From assembly GCF_002849895.1 (NCBI RefSeq), contig NZ_CP018867.1, forward strand, positions 186,001 through 250,000: 64,000 nt of DNA, given 5' to 3'. Of this stretch, positions 25,491 through 33,572 are shown one piece after another; positions within the stretch are counted from its first letter, which is position 1; each line of letters begins with the position of its first letter. Under the pieces are notes generated by a model, which saw only the letters and a program-made list of their open reading frames with translations, had not been told where the DNA came from and searched no databases. Position numbers and translations under genes: made by a program. The stretch is from Companilactobacillus alimentarius DSM 20249 (GTDB lineage Bacteria; Bacillota; Bacilli; Lactobacillales; Lactobacillaceae).

Positions 25491-26348
25491 ATGAAATATA
25501 TTATCACTGGAGCAAGTGGCCATTTAGGAAGTCACATTTTTAATGAATTAATTAAATTAGTGCCAAGTTCACAGGTGACGGCAGCCGTGCATACTCTTTC
25601 AAAAGCTAAGGATATTGCCGATACTGGAGCCAAGATAGTAGGAATTGATTTTTTACAGGAAAAAAGTTTGATTGAGGATTTTTCAAACCAGGATCTATTG
25701 ATTTATGTACCTAGTAAAAGTCATGATAGCATAAGTCGAGTGACAGAGTTGGAGAATGTTTTGACGGCAGCTAAAAAAAGTAATGTTGGTCATATTCTAG
25801 CTATGGGATTCATTGCTGATCAAGCTAACAATCCTTTTGATCTATCGGCTTTTTATGGATATTTACCACGTCGTTTGGCATCTTCAAAGATTCCTTATAC
25901 CATTGTAAGAAATGCTTTATATGCGGATCCATTGGTACCTTATCTGCCAGAATTAGTTCAACGTCAAAATGTTATTTATCCAATGAAGGATCAAGCGCTG
26001 TCTTTTATTAGTTTACGTGACAGTTCGAAAGCATTTGCCAAGGTAGCTTTTGATGAGTCGTTATTAAAGAATGGACGCATTTATACTTTGACCCAAGATA
26101 GAAACTATACCATGACTGAACTGGCACAGGTTCTATCGACAGTTTCTGGAGTTAAGATTGGTTATCAGCCAGTTTCTTTAGAAGAGTTTGCTCAAATTTA
26201 TAATGAAGGCAATGAAGGACACATGCTATCGTCAATGTATGATGCCGGACAAAAAGGGCTCTTAAATGAGATTAGTGATGATTTTAAGCTGATTATGGGT
26301 CACGATGCTCAAAAGTTGACAGAATTTCTACAAAATTCAGTGAAATAA
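25491..26348 (+). CDS. NmrA/YtfG-like NAD(P)-binding reductase
   Basis: The 285-residue protein is an atypical short-chain dehydrogenase of the NmrA group. It begins MKYIITGASGHLGSHI, the GxxGxxG dinucleotide motif, and has DLLIYVPSKSHDS and PYTIVRNALYADPLVPYL, resembling the QorB/YtfG quinone reductases. It probably reduces quinones or senses NADPH. AAGCGGGGTAAC lies before ATG 25491. It is a monocistronic gene between a terminator and a membrane-protein gene. The substrate cannot be fixed from sequence. Confidence 0.82.
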   Translation: MKYIITGASGHLGSHIFNELIKLVPSSQVTAAVHTLSKAKDIADTGAKIVGIDFLQEKSLIEDFSNQDLLIYVPSKSHDSISRVTELENVLTAAKKSNVGHILAMGFIADQANNPFDLSAFYGYLPRRLASSKIPYTIVRNALYADPLVPYLPELVQRQNVIYPMKDQALSFISLRDSSKAFAKVAFDESLLKNGRIYTLTQDRNYTMTELAQVLSTVSGVKIGYQPVSLEEFAQIYNEGNEGHMLSSMYDAGQKGLLNEISDDFKLIMGHDAQKLTEFLQNSVK

Positions 26349-26447
26349 ATCACTCAAATATTACAAGAAAAATTGCTTGAGATTGAAAATTAAAGAAAAT
26401 ATTTTTGGCAAAGCCCTCAAGTTGTTGTAATATATTCAGCATACTGT

Positions 26448-27122
26448 GTGAGGGGTGATAGTATTAAAAATTCTATACAAACGAGAATAATTGGTTTAGT
26501 CAGTGGGCTGATTTTGAACGCATTTGGTAATGGACTTTGTATTTCTGCCGATATGGGTAGTGGATTATGGACTGCCGCAGCGGTCAATTTAAATAAATGG
26601 TTTGCGATTAATATTGGCTTGGTTTTGTTCATTTTTGGTGTCGTTAATGCTTTGACTAACCAATTTTTGATTAAGCATTTTGATGGAAGAAGATTAGTAG
26701 GACAGATACTCTATGTATTATTCTTTAGTTATTTTGTTGATATATTTACTAATTTATTAACTGCTGTTGGTGTACCTAATTTACCAATCGTAGTAAGAGC
26801 AATTTTATCTTGTTTAGGTGTCGTCTTTTTCTGTGTTGCAATTTCGCTTTATCAAAGAGCTAATATTGTCATGCATCCTAACGATGATACAACCAATATA
26901 TTACGATTCTTTTATTTGAAGGGTAATTCCACTAAGGCTCAGATCATTGATTTCTTACCACCAATTATTATTATTGTGATTGCAGCCTTTGCGATTCATA
27001 ATGTTTATTCTGTCAATATTGGAACGTTGTTCTCCTTTATGTTCAATGGAATTTTGATTGCAACAGCCGATAAAATTATTTGGCCACAATTGAAACATAA
27101 TTTTAAAACCGTCAATGATTAA
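26448..27122 (+). CDS. YczE/YyaS/YitT-family membrane protein
   Basis: The protein of about 220 residues has five to six hydrophobic helices. Its N-terminal motif LILNAFGNGLCISADMGSGLWTAAAV is typical of the YczE/YyaS/YitT family of unknown function and is given here as LILNAFGNGLC then SADMGSGLW. The start is uncertain: GTG 26448 is in frame but has no SD before it, whereas AGGGGTGAT at 26451-26459 is well placed for an ATT at 26463. The nearby NmrA gene ends 99 bases upstream without a terminator. I give the GTG as the conservative start. Confidence 0.8.
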   Translation: MRGDSIKNSIQTRIIGLVSGLILNAFGNGLCISADMGSGLWTAAAVNLNKWFAINIGLVLFIFGVVNALTNQFLIKHFDGRRLVGQILYVLFFSYFVDIFTNLLTAVGVPNLPIVVRAILSCLGVVFFCVAISLYQRANIVMHPNDDTTNILRFFYLKGNSTKAQIIDFLPPIIIIVIAAFAIHNVYSVNIGTLFSFMFNGILIATADKIIWPQLKHNFKTVND

Positions 27123-27188
27123 TCTAAGCTTAATAGTTTTTTAACTGAAATTTTTATTTATTAGTCGTATAATAGAAATACAAGATAT

Positions 27189-27202
27189 AGGAAGCGCTTA
27201 CA
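27189..27202 (+). promoter_or_regulatory. cre-like site
   Basis: AGGAAGCGCTTACA has the AAGCGCTT core with the right half matching cre and two mismatches in the left half. It lies 54 bases before the 91-residue gene. Confidence 0.4.
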
Positions 27203-27255
27203 AATTGGTGCTATCTTGTGAGAGGTTTTAATAATTAATTAGGTGGTGCGTATTG

Positions 27256-27531
27256 ATGAAACTAAATGACAATACAGAGGCAAAGAGAATTTTATCGGAG
27301 CTATATACCGATATTAATAATGAAAAAGAGCTCGATCAAAACGACTATAGTAAAGATTTCGTATTGAAAACATATAATTTGCTAGATAAGAATTATTCAG
27401 AAACATACTTATTTGGTCGTTTGCGAGATGATCGTCAAGTTCAAAGTGTTTTGAAGAAAATGGACAATGGTTCAGAATACAAAGAAAAGATTGATCAATA
27501 CTCACGTAACCTAGGATATGCAGTTAATTAA
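27256..27531 (+). CDS. Small helical protein, possibly bacteriocin-immunity-like
   Basis: The 91-residue protein is soluble, acidic and predicted mostly helical. The start (KRILSELYTDINNEKEL) and overall size loosely recall the four-helix EntA-type bacteriocin immunity proteins of lactic acid bacteria, but I see no diagnostic motif and no bacteriocin gene nearby. AGGTGGTG precedes ATG 27256 by seven bases; TTG 27253 is directly adjacent and less likely. A cre-like site lies upstream and a strong terminator downstream. The function call is weak; the gene itself is likely real. Confidence 0.7.
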   Translation: MKLNDNTEAKRILSELYTDINNEKELDQNDYSKDFVLKTYNLLDKNYSETYLFGRLRDDRQVQSVLKKMDNGSEYKEKIDQYSRNLGYAVN

Positions 27532-27544
27532 TTGAGAAAGAGAC

Positions 27545-27579
27545 AACATAGCAGTCGAAAAGATTGCTATGTTTTTTTT
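27545..27579 (+). terminator. Intrinsic terminator
   Basis: AACATAGCA pairs with TGCTATGTT, followed by further T residues. Confidence 0.85.
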
Positions 27580-27586
27580 GTTTAAA

Positions 27587-27608
27587 AATTGTTGCAAATG
27601 CAACAATT
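27587..27608. promoter_or_regulatory. Candidate MarR operator
   Basis: AATTGTTGCA and TGCAACAATT form perfect 10-base arms with a two-base spacer, 41 bases before the MarR-type gene. The length and position fit a MarR dimer site. Confidence 0.75.
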
Positions 27609-27648
27609 CGATAGTAAAATGATTTTTATAGAAGGAGAGGTAGTAATT

Positions 27649-28101
27649 GTGGTAGAGATCTTGCGTTCAATCGGAATTATTGCTCGTTCACTAGATTCAA
27701 TCAGTAATATTGAATTTAAAAAATATAATTTAACTAAAGGGCAATATTTATATTTAGTTAGGATTTATGAAAATCCTGGTATTATTCAGGAAAAATTAGC
27801 TGAGATGATCAAAGTCGATAAGACGACTGCCGCTCGAGCTATAAAGAAATTGGAGAATAATGATTTTATCGTTAGAAAGCAATCATCTGATAACAAAAAA
27901 GAGAAGAAACTCTATGTTACAAAAAAAGGTAAAGAAGTTTATCCAACGATTTATCGAGAAAATATTTACTCTAACAAAATGGCATTAAAGGGTTTAAGTC
28001 CAGCTGAACAACGGCAAATCTTTGAATTATTGAAAGTAGTCGAAGATAATGTTGCTTCTGATTGGGAGTACGTTAAGAAAGGAAATCATCGTCAATATTG
28101 A
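27649..28101 (+). CDS. MarR-family regulator
   Basis: The 150-residue protein has the MarR winged helix: QEKLAEMIKVDKTTAARAIKKLENNDFIVRK is the core, seen here as QEKLAEMIKVDKTTAARAIK followed by a basic wing (SSDNKKEKKLYVTKKG). GTG 27649 is taken as the start because AAGGAGAGG at 27632-27640 is well spaced and the length then fits the family; an in-frame upstream TTG lies inside the operator palindrome. It overlaps the acetyltransferase by four bases and is followed by a B3/4-domain gene, so it likely autoregulates a three-gene operon through the palindrome at 27587. Confidence 0.85.
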   Translation: MVEILRSIGIIARSLDSISNIEFKKYNLTKGQYLYLVRIYENPGIIQEKLAEMIKVDKTTAARAIKKLENNDFIVRKQSSDNKKEKKLYVTKKGKEVYPTIYRENIYSNKMALKGLSPAEQRQIFELLKVVEDNVASDWEYVKKGNHRQY

Positions 28102-28610
28102 AAATAACTAAGTGTAAACTAAATGATGTACGAACTTTAAAAGAGTTAAGTGAAACAACTTATAGACAAACCTTTGGACAAGATAATACTGAGGATAATA
28201 TGATGGCTTACTTAAAGGAAGCTTATAATGAGGCACAATTGACACAAGAATTGGCTGATCCAAATTCAAGCTTTTATTTTGCCTATTATCAAGGTAAATT
28301 AGCCGGTTATTTGAAATTAAACATTTTTGATGCACAATCGGAAGAAATGCCGACTGATTATTTAGAGGTTGAAAGAATTTATTTTAAACAAGATTTCCAA
28401 CATTTAGGATTGGGTACACAGTTGCTTAATTTTGCAATTGACCAAGCCAATATTTTGAAGAAGAGCAATATTTGGTTGGGTGTTTGGGAATATAATTATT
28501 CAGCACAAAAATTTTATCAGAAACTTGGGTTTGAAAGATTCAGTGAACACAAGTTTATAATGGGAGATTCAGTTCAAACTGATTTTCTCCTAAAAAAGGG
28601 ATTGAGGTAA
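28098..28610 (+). CDS. GNAT acetyltransferase (PaiA-like)
   Basis: The 170-residue protein is a GNAT-fold N-acetyltransferase. The acetyl-CoA-binding region is VERIYFKQDFQHLGLGTQLL (Q/R-x-x-G-x-G/A type), followed by NIWLGVWEYNYSAQKFYQKL and GFERFSEHKFIMGD. These resemble PaiA-type polyamine acetyltransferases of bacilli, though the substrate is unproven. TTG 28098 overlaps the MarR stop codon (TTGA), indicating translational coupling. It ends three bases before the B3/4-domain gene. Confidence 0.85.
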   Translation: MKITKCKLNDVRTLKELSETTYRQTFGQDNTEDNMMAYLKEAYNEAQLTQELADPNSSFYFAYYQGKLAGYLKLNIFDAQSEEMPTDYLEVERIYFKQDFQHLGLGTQLLNFAIDQANILKKSNIWLGVWEYNYSAQKFYQKLGFERFSEHKFIMGDSVQTDFLLKKGLR

Positions 28611-28613
28611 AAA

Positions 28614-29327
28614 ATGACAAGAGTTATTGTAGATAAAGAATTTTGGGAGTTATTTCCAGAAGCACAGATCAGTACTTTAACGATTCATAAAATAGATAAT
28701 CATGTATATGAATCAGATGATCCATATTTTGCACAATTGCTTAAGGATGGAGCACAAGAGTCAAAGAAGTTTATTGAAAATGAAGTATTTCGTGATAATG
28801 AGGTTGTAGATGAGTGGCGTCAGGCCTTTAGAAAATTTAAGACTAAAAAAGGAGCTCGCTGTTCAATTGAGGCATTATTAAAACGTGTATCACAGGGACG
28901 TGAGTTCTCACCAATCAATCCATTAGTTGATATTTATAATAGTATTTCTTTGAAATATGGAGTTCCTTGTGGTGGTGAGAATCTTAATGCGATAGATGGG
29001 AATCTCCACTTAGGTAAGGCTAATGGTGGAGAGAGTTTCAAACCATTAGGATCAGATGAGGATGCTCCCGCATTGCCTGGTGAAATTATTTATTATGATA
29101 ATACAGGAGCAATTTGTCGTTGTTTGAATTGGCGAGAAGCTCAAAGAACAATGCTGACTGAAGATACGACTGATTCTGTTTTGGTAATTGAGGCAATCGA
29201 TCCTGCTTCAATAAGAAGAGCGACTGAGGCCATCAATGAATTAAAACAATTGGTAGAAAAGTATTTTCAAGTTACTGGTGAAATTAAACAGTTAACAAAG
29301 AATGATTTTGAAACTGAAGAGCTATAA
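28614..29327 (+). CDS. Free-standing B3/4 domain protein
   Basis: The 237-residue protein has a B3/4 domain like the editing domain of the phenylalanyl-tRNA synthetase beta chain. Typical segments are FSPINPLVDIYNSISLKYGVP, given as NPLVDIYNSISLKYGVP near residue 105, then GGENLNAIDG, PALPGEIIYYD and CLNWREAQRTMLTEDT. Free-standing members may hydrolyse misacylated tRNA or bind an amino acid, but this is not proven for the group. GAGGTAAAAA precedes ATG 28614. It is the last gene of the MarR operon and a terminator follows. Confidence 0.85.
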   Translation: MTRVIVDKEFWELFPEAQISTLTIHKIDNHVYESDDPYFAQLLKDGAQESKKFIENEVFRDNEVVDEWRQAFRKFKTKKGARCSIEALLKRVSQGREFSPINPLVDIYNSISLKYGVPCGGENLNAIDGNLHLGKANGGESFKPLGSDEDAPALPGEIIYYDNTGAICRCLNWREAQRTMLTEDTTDSVLVIEAIDPASIRRATEAINELKQLVEKYFQVTGEIKQLTKNDFETEEL

Positions 29328-29346
29328 ACAAGATAATTATGAACTA

Positions 29347-29381
29347 AAAAGCCAAGACGTTAACTATACGCCTTGGCTTTT
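29347..29381. terminator. Bidirectional terminator
   Basis: AAAAGCCAAG pairs with CTTGGCTTTT, with an inner CGT/ACG pair. It separates the MarR operon from the convergent MFS gene. Confidence 0.85.
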
Positions 29382-29402
29382 CAGTTATATAAATAATGAT
29401 TT

Positions 29403-30608
29403 CTATTCTAGGACTAAAGAATCCTTTTGGTCTTTATCGACCATTCCAAAAATCAAAATGATAATTCCCAGAATCAAAGAACCAACAAAATAAAAGAAAA
29501 TTGTAGCAATACTTAGATTAATGCTGAGTGAGAAACCAATCAAGTAAGGTCCGATGGTTGCTCCGATTCTACCAATTGATTGAGTAAATCCGATACCGAC
29601 ACCTCTGATTTCAATGGGATATTGGGTGGGTGTTAGAGCAATTAATATTCCCCAAGCACCAAGAGTGAAAAATGATAAAAGGCAACTACTGAAGACGACT
29701 AAGAAGGTATTTTGAGCTGTTCCAAATAAGAATGCTCCGATGATTGTGCCGACTAAGTAAATTTCGAGGACTTTTTTACGAGTTAGTTTACCCATTAAAT
29801 AGGCTGCTAGAAAATAACCGGGTAATTGAGCGAAACTCATCAATAAGGTATAACCGAAACTGTGGACAACTGAAAAGCCTCGTTTGATTAGGACGCTAGG
29901 AAGCCAAAGAAACATGCCGTAATAAGTAAACATGATGATGAACCAAAGTAAGCTCAGACAGATAGTAGCACGACGGAAATCCTTTGCCCAGATTTGACTT
30001 AGGGCAATTCTGAGATTAAGTTTCTCGTTTTTAATATTGGTTTGAGCAGGCAAGTGGCGACGTATTACTAAAGTGTAAAGGGCCATGACTGATGTAACAA
30101 TGACTGTAAAACGCCAACCATAGATCGGCATGAATAAGAAGGCTAAAAGAGATGCAACGATCCAACCAATTGCCCAAAAACTATCGACTAGAATAAGCAT
30201 TTTGGAGCGTTTGTGACCAGAAAAGGAGTCGGCGATAATGGTGGTAGCCACTGGTAGTTCGCCACCTAAGCCGATTCCCGTGATGAAGCGGACAAGCATG
30301 AATTGAGAGACATTTGTCGTTAAAGCTAGAACTAAATTACTAATAGAAAAAATCAAGAGCGTAATAATAATAATATTCTTTTTGCCAAATTTATCAGCTA
30401 AGTAGCCGAAAAGAATTGCACCGACCATCATACCAACGGTTGTGATAGAACTAACTAATCCAATCTGATTGTCATTCAAAAACCATTCCTTTTTGATTAA
30501 GGGCATGATAAATGATAATAATGCTACATCGGCTGCGTCAAAAAGCCAGGCAGTACCAATAACCATTAAAAGCTTAAGGCCACTTTTTTCCTTAATTTGA
30601 GCATTCAA
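29403..30608 (-). CDS. niaP: Niacin transporter NiaP (MFS)
   Basis: The 401-residue protein has twelve predicted helices. GTAWLFDAADVALLSFIMPL at the start, GYLADKFGKKN in loop 2-3 and RFITGIGLGGELPVA in helix 4 closely resemble the niacin permease NiaP (YceI) of bacilli. AAHS-type aromatic acid carriers are the alternative. The upstream gene on the same strand encodes an NrtR-type Nudix regulator, and NrtR proteins control NAD metabolism, which supports niacin as substrate. TAGGAGGTATTAAG precedes the ATG. The 96-base gap holds an attenuator-like hairpin and an inverted repeat. Confidence 0.78.
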   Translation of the reverse strand: MNAQIKEKSGLKLLMVIGTAWLFDAADVALLSFIMPLIKKEWFLNDNQIGLVSSITTVGMMVGAILFGYLADKFGKKNIIIITLLIFSISNLVLALTTNVSQFMLVRFITGIGLGGELPVATTIIADSFSGHKRSKMLILVDSFWAIGWIVASLLAFLFMPIYGWRFTVIVTSVMALYTLVIRRHLPAQTNIKNEKLNLRIALSQIWAKDFRRATICLSLLWFIIMFTYYGMFLWLPSVLIKRGFSVVHSFGYTLLMSFAQLPGYFLAAYLMGKLTRKKVLEIYLVGTIIGAFLFGTAQNTFLVVFSSCLLSFFTLGAWGILIALTPTQYPIEIRGVGIGFTQSIGRIGATIGPYLIGFSLSINLSIATIFFYFVGSLILGIIILIFGMVDKDQKDSLVLE

Positions 30609-30655
30609 AATCTTAATACCTCCTAAAATTATATCTAAAAATAAATTATTTAATT

Positions 30656-30706
30656 AAAAGTAAAATTTACCTTTAGTAATGCAAAACAAAGACTATCATT
30701 AGTCTT
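30656..30706 (-). promoter_or_regulatory. niaP promoter region with inverted repeat and weak terminator
   Basis: AAAAGTAAAATTTACCTTT (30656-30674) is an inverted repeat with one mismatch and could be an NrtR operator. AAGACTA/TAGTCTT (30689-30706) is a short hairpin directly after the nrtR stop codon on the minus strand followed by TGTTTT, probably a weak terminator. Confidence 0.4.
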
Positions 30707-31478
30707 ATTTGAGGTCAAGCGATAACCTTAATTTGTACAACTTAGCGGGCCGACCACTTTTGCCGTGTTCAGTTCCAATTTCGGTAAAGAGGTGAGCATG
30801 AGTTTTTCTAAAGTTGGAGTTATCAATATTTTGGAAGGGTTCCTTCCAAAATGTTGCATAGACTTCGCGAGCTTCTTTTAGTGTAAAATCGTTGCCTAAG
30901 ATTAATAGAATCGTTGGCAAATAATTTAGACGGTTAGTAACTCTTTGAAAGGCATGACGTAAAATCAAAGCGTGATCGCTAGTCAGATACTTAGCATTAT
31001 CATATTTTCCAATATCTTTGTAGAATTTATTATCCGATACTTTCTCACTCAGAGTTTTGAAAACTAGGTCATTATGTTTCAGAATAAAACAATCTTTATC
31101 GTAATCTATCTCAAACCATTGAGCATCTTTTGCCCCATACCCAGCGGTTAATTTTGGCATATAGGGGAGATAGGTCATGTAACTGAGAGCAATTTCACGG
31201 TCATTGATGGAGCGATTGATGTCACTAAAGGTCGCTAGTTGTTCGGTATAAAAATTTGGCAAATCGATACCAATTTTTTCCCGAATCAAACGTAGTGACG
31301 CTTCTTCGGCATTTTCATTTGCTCGTAAAATGGTGGTAGGAAGTCCCCACTTGTCTGTGTTATAGCCGAGTGCATTTTTGATTAGTAGGATCAAAACTTT
31401 GTTGTTCGATGTATCGAAACTCCAAATGATATTAACAATACTGATTTTTAAATTGTTATTTATCGATGTGTCTGTCAT
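30705..31478 (-). CDS. nrtR: NrtR-type Nudix regulator of NAD metabolism
   Basis: The 257-residue protein has an N-terminal Nudix-like domain (about 10-150; WGLPTTILRANENAEEASLRLIREKIGID corresponds to the Nudix box, with RANENAEEASLRLIREK visible) and a C-terminal winged helix (about 165-250; LILGNDFTLKEAREVYATFW, then GRPAKLYKL). This is the layout of NrtR, which binds ADP-ribose and represses NAD salvage and niacin uptake genes. The Nudix box departs from the catalytic GX5EX7REUXEEXGU pattern, as expected for a sensor. GAGGTTGA precedes the ATG. The niaP gene follows in the same direction. Confidence 0.82.
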   Translation of the reverse strand: MTDTSINNNLKISIVNIIWSFDTSNNKVLILLIKNALGYNTDKWGLPTTILRANENAEEASLRLIREKIGIDLPNFYTEQLATFSDINRSINDREIALSYMTYLPYMPKLTAGYGAKDAQWFEIDYDKDCFILKHNDLVFKTLSEKVSDNKFYKDIGKYDNAKYLTSDHALILRHAFQRVTNRLNYLPTILLILGNDFTLKEAREVYATFWKEPFQNIDNSNFRKTHAHLFTEIGTEHGKSGRPAKLYKLRLSLDLK

Positions 31479-31609
31479 TATTCAACCTCATTTATAATAT
31501 GGATTTATTATAATTTACTTGTTGTATAGTTCCAATGATTTGACGGTTTTATTCTTGTTTATTGAATAGAAAAATTTTATAACATACGTGGAGGTTAGGA
31601 AAGACCTCG

Positions 31610-31706
31610 GGATGATATAAGATATCACTCCTCCCCTGAATCCATGAGATATCATCCTTGGTTGGGTTCTGAGTCATATCGATTTTATATCGGATATGAG
31701 GGGGGA
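31610..31706 (+). promoter_or_regulatory. Structured 5' leader of the WxL gene
   Basis: GGATGATAT (31610-31618) pairs with ATATCATCC (31649-31657), and TCATATC (31674-31680) pairs with GATATGA (31693-31699) directly against the SD GAGGGGGG. The second hairpin partly abuts the SD and could modulate translation. No minus-strand gene is supported here. Confidence 0.45.
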
Positions 31707-31714
31707 AATAGATT

Positions 31715-32344
31715 ATGAAAAAAATGTTAAGAAATAGTTTAATGTTAGGCGCTGCAATTTTAGGAATTAGTTCAGTTGGCGGTATTGCACAAGCTGCGAC
31801 AACACCAACAACGACTCCAACGACAAGTACGACAACGACGACGCCATCAACAACTTCAACAGCTACTGCAGATATTACACCTGGACAGATAACAATTAAT
31901 TCGGGACCAAGTTTCCTCTTTGGTACAGTTAAAGGTTCAGCTAACGATACAATGTACACATCAACGTCTACAACTGGTAATGTATCGGTTTCTGATGCTG
32001 CATCTGGGACTGGTTATACAGTAAGTGTTACGGCTAGTCCATTTACAACATCAGGTGCAAATCCTACGACTTTGAAGAACGCACAATTATTATTGGATGA
32101 TAATGAGACAGATCCTGTTAAATCAGTAGATAGCGACAATGTTTCAACACCACCAACAATGATTGCTAACGCGATATTGTCAAGTGATCCAGTTGATATA
32201 TTGAGTGCACCCGCAGGAACTGGTGTTGGTGCTTATACAGCAAGCTATGGTAATGGAGATGCTGAACTCAAAGTACCAGCTGGTAATATCGGCGGTTCTT
32301 ATAGTTCAACATTGAACTGGACATTATCTAACGCACCATCATAA
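31715..32344 (+). CDS. WxL-domain surface protein
   Basis: The 209-residue secreted protein has a signal peptide (about 1-27, GGIAQA), a short Thr/Pro-rich segment (28-50) and a WxL domain. The C-terminal motif YSSTLNWTLSNAP is clear. The upstream WxL motif that normally sits mid-domain is replaced by GTGYTVSVTASPF, so only one Trp-x-Leu remains. The domain binds peptidoglycan non-covalently. A very strong SD (GAGGGGGG) precedes ATG 31715. The DUF916/DUF3324 partner gene follows, as in standard WxL loci, but no third, LPXTG-type protein is encoded nearby. Confidence 0.85.
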   Translation: MKKMLRNSLMLGAAILGISSVGGIAQAATTPTTTPTTSTTTTTPSTTSTATADITPGQITINSGPSFLFGTVKGSANDTMYTSTSTTGNVSVSDAASGTGYTVSVTASPFTTSGANPTTLKNAQLLLDDNETDPVKSVDSDNVSTPPTMIANAILSSDPVDILSAPAGTGVGAYTASYGNGDAELKVPAGNIGGSYSSTLNWTLSNAPS

Positions 32345-32395
32345 AAAGGTATTTGAGGGTCTGTGACAAGTTTTGTCACAAGCCTTCTTTTTTTG
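32345..32395 (+). terminator. Attenuating terminator between WxL and partner gene
   Basis: TGTGACAA pairs with TTGTCACA around GTT/T and is followed by CCTTCTTTTTTT. The partner gene starts 16 bases later, so this probably sets excess WxL protein over the membrane partner. Confidence 0.75.
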
Positions 32396-32410
32396 GAAAG
32401 GGATGTTCTT

Positions 32411-33451
32411 TTGAAAAAGTATCTTTGGACTCCAATTTTTCTTTGGATAAGCATTATTGCAATTCTAGGTTGTAACGGTGAAAAGGTTAAAGCTGCTACA
32501 AACCCACCGGTTAGTTATAACGTTATGCCGGAATTATCCAGTAATCAGATTAATAAAAAGGTTGGCTATTTTGATTTAAAAATAGCACCAAATCAAAAAG
32601 AACAAATCAAATTCAAAATCAATAATAATGATACTAAAAAACATAGTTATACTATTTCTATTAATCGGTCTGCAACGGATAAGAATGGTGTGATTATTTA
32701 TAATAAACATAATGTAAAACCAGATAATGATTTGAAGTGTAATATTGAGAAGCTAGTTACTTATCCTAAACATATTTCACTAGCACCAAAGACATCTAGT
32801 GAGGTAACAGTCAATGTTACTGGTCCTTCCAAGAGGTTCGATGGAGTTTTGCTTGGTGGAATTTTCATAATGGAAAATAATCAAGTTAGCAATAAGACCA
32901 CTAAAAAAGGTGTGACACTAAAAAATGAATATAGTTATGTTTTAGGGCTTCAACTACAAAATAATGAGAAAAATATTCAACCAGATTTGAAATTTGTTAA
33001 GGCTTCTGAAGCAAGCGAGAATGGTCAAGTTTATGTTGACGCTAAAATCGACAACGATGTTCCTAAGGTTGAACAGAAATTTAACGTAGCAGCGAAAGTG
33101 ACACCACTCAATAGTAAGAAAGTAATCTTACGTTCTGAAAAAGAAAATGTTTCTATGGCACCAGACAGCTACTTTGATTATCCGATTAATGTTAATACTG
33201 TGACTGGATCTAAAAAGAGTAATAGATTACGTCCTGGCAAATACATGGTTTACCTCAATATTAAGGACAATGGCAGTCAAAATATTTGGCGTTTGCAACG
33301 GAAAATGACGATCAGTCGTGCACAGACAAGACGGATCAATAAGAAGACACCAGTTAATAACAATAAGAAGTTAATAATTCTTATTATTGCCATCTTAGTA
33401 ATAATTGCTGGATTAGTAATTTGGTATTACAGAAAAAATAGGAAAGAATAA
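32411..33451 (+). CDS. WxL-interacting protein (DUF916/DUF3324)
   Basis: The 346-residue protein has a signal peptide (KKYLWTPIFLWISIIAIL, then cleavage near VKAA), a DUF916 beta-domain (about 30-165; YFDLKIAPNQKEQIKFKINN at its start), a DUF3324 domain (about 175-300) and a C-terminal membrane anchor (KLIILIIAILVIIAGLVIWYY) followed by RKNRKE. It is the membrane-anchored partner of WxL proteins. TTG 32411 is the start, with GGAAAGGG upstream; an earlier in-frame start at 32363 runs through the terminator hairpin. The pair forms a minimal two-gene WxL locus. Confidence 0.88.
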   Translation: MKKYLWTPIFLWISIIAILGCNGEKVKAATNPPVSYNVMPELSSNQINKKVGYFDLKIAPNQKEQIKFKINNNDTKKHSYTISINRSATDKNGVIIYNKHNVKPDNDLKCNIEKLVTYPKHISLAPKTSSEVTVNVTGPSKRFDGVLLGGIFIMENNQVSNKTTKKGVTLKNEYSYVLGLQLQNNEKNIQPDLKFVKASEASENGQVYVDAKIDNDVPKVEQKFNVAAKVTPLNSKKVILRSEKENVSMAPDSYFDYPINVNTVTGSKKSNRLRPGKYMVYLNIKDNGSQNIWRLQRKMTISRAQTRRINKKTPVNNNKKLIILIIAILVIIAGLVIWYYRKNRKE

Positions 33452-33476
33452 TTGAAAAATTATTTTTGTTTAAAAT

Positions 33477-33543
33477 AATAGCACTTATTTAGGCATAAAC
33501 TGCATCGGTTAAAAATTGATGTAAATCCCAAATAAGTGCTATT
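33477..33543. terminator. Long bidirectional hairpin
   Basis: AATAGCACTTATTT pairs with AAATAAGTGCTATT (perfect, 14 bases) around a 39-base insert that itself has GCATC/GATGT pairing. It separates the convergent WxL-partner and SMR genes. The long insert is unusual for a plain terminator. Confidence 0.7.
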
Positions 33544-33572
33544 TGATTCTAATCTATAGCTATCTTCGCTTT

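Noticed and set aside
31549..31959. Minus-strand open frame opposite the WxL gene
   Set aside because: It is the complement of the Thr/Pro-rich coding region and the leader hairpins, with low-complexity Val/Ala sequence and no SD. The WxL gene on the plus strand explains it.
33477..33543. Long hairpin as a MITE
   Set aside because: The 14-base perfect arms fit a bidirectional terminator between convergent genes, and no target-site duplication or second copy was seen in the window.
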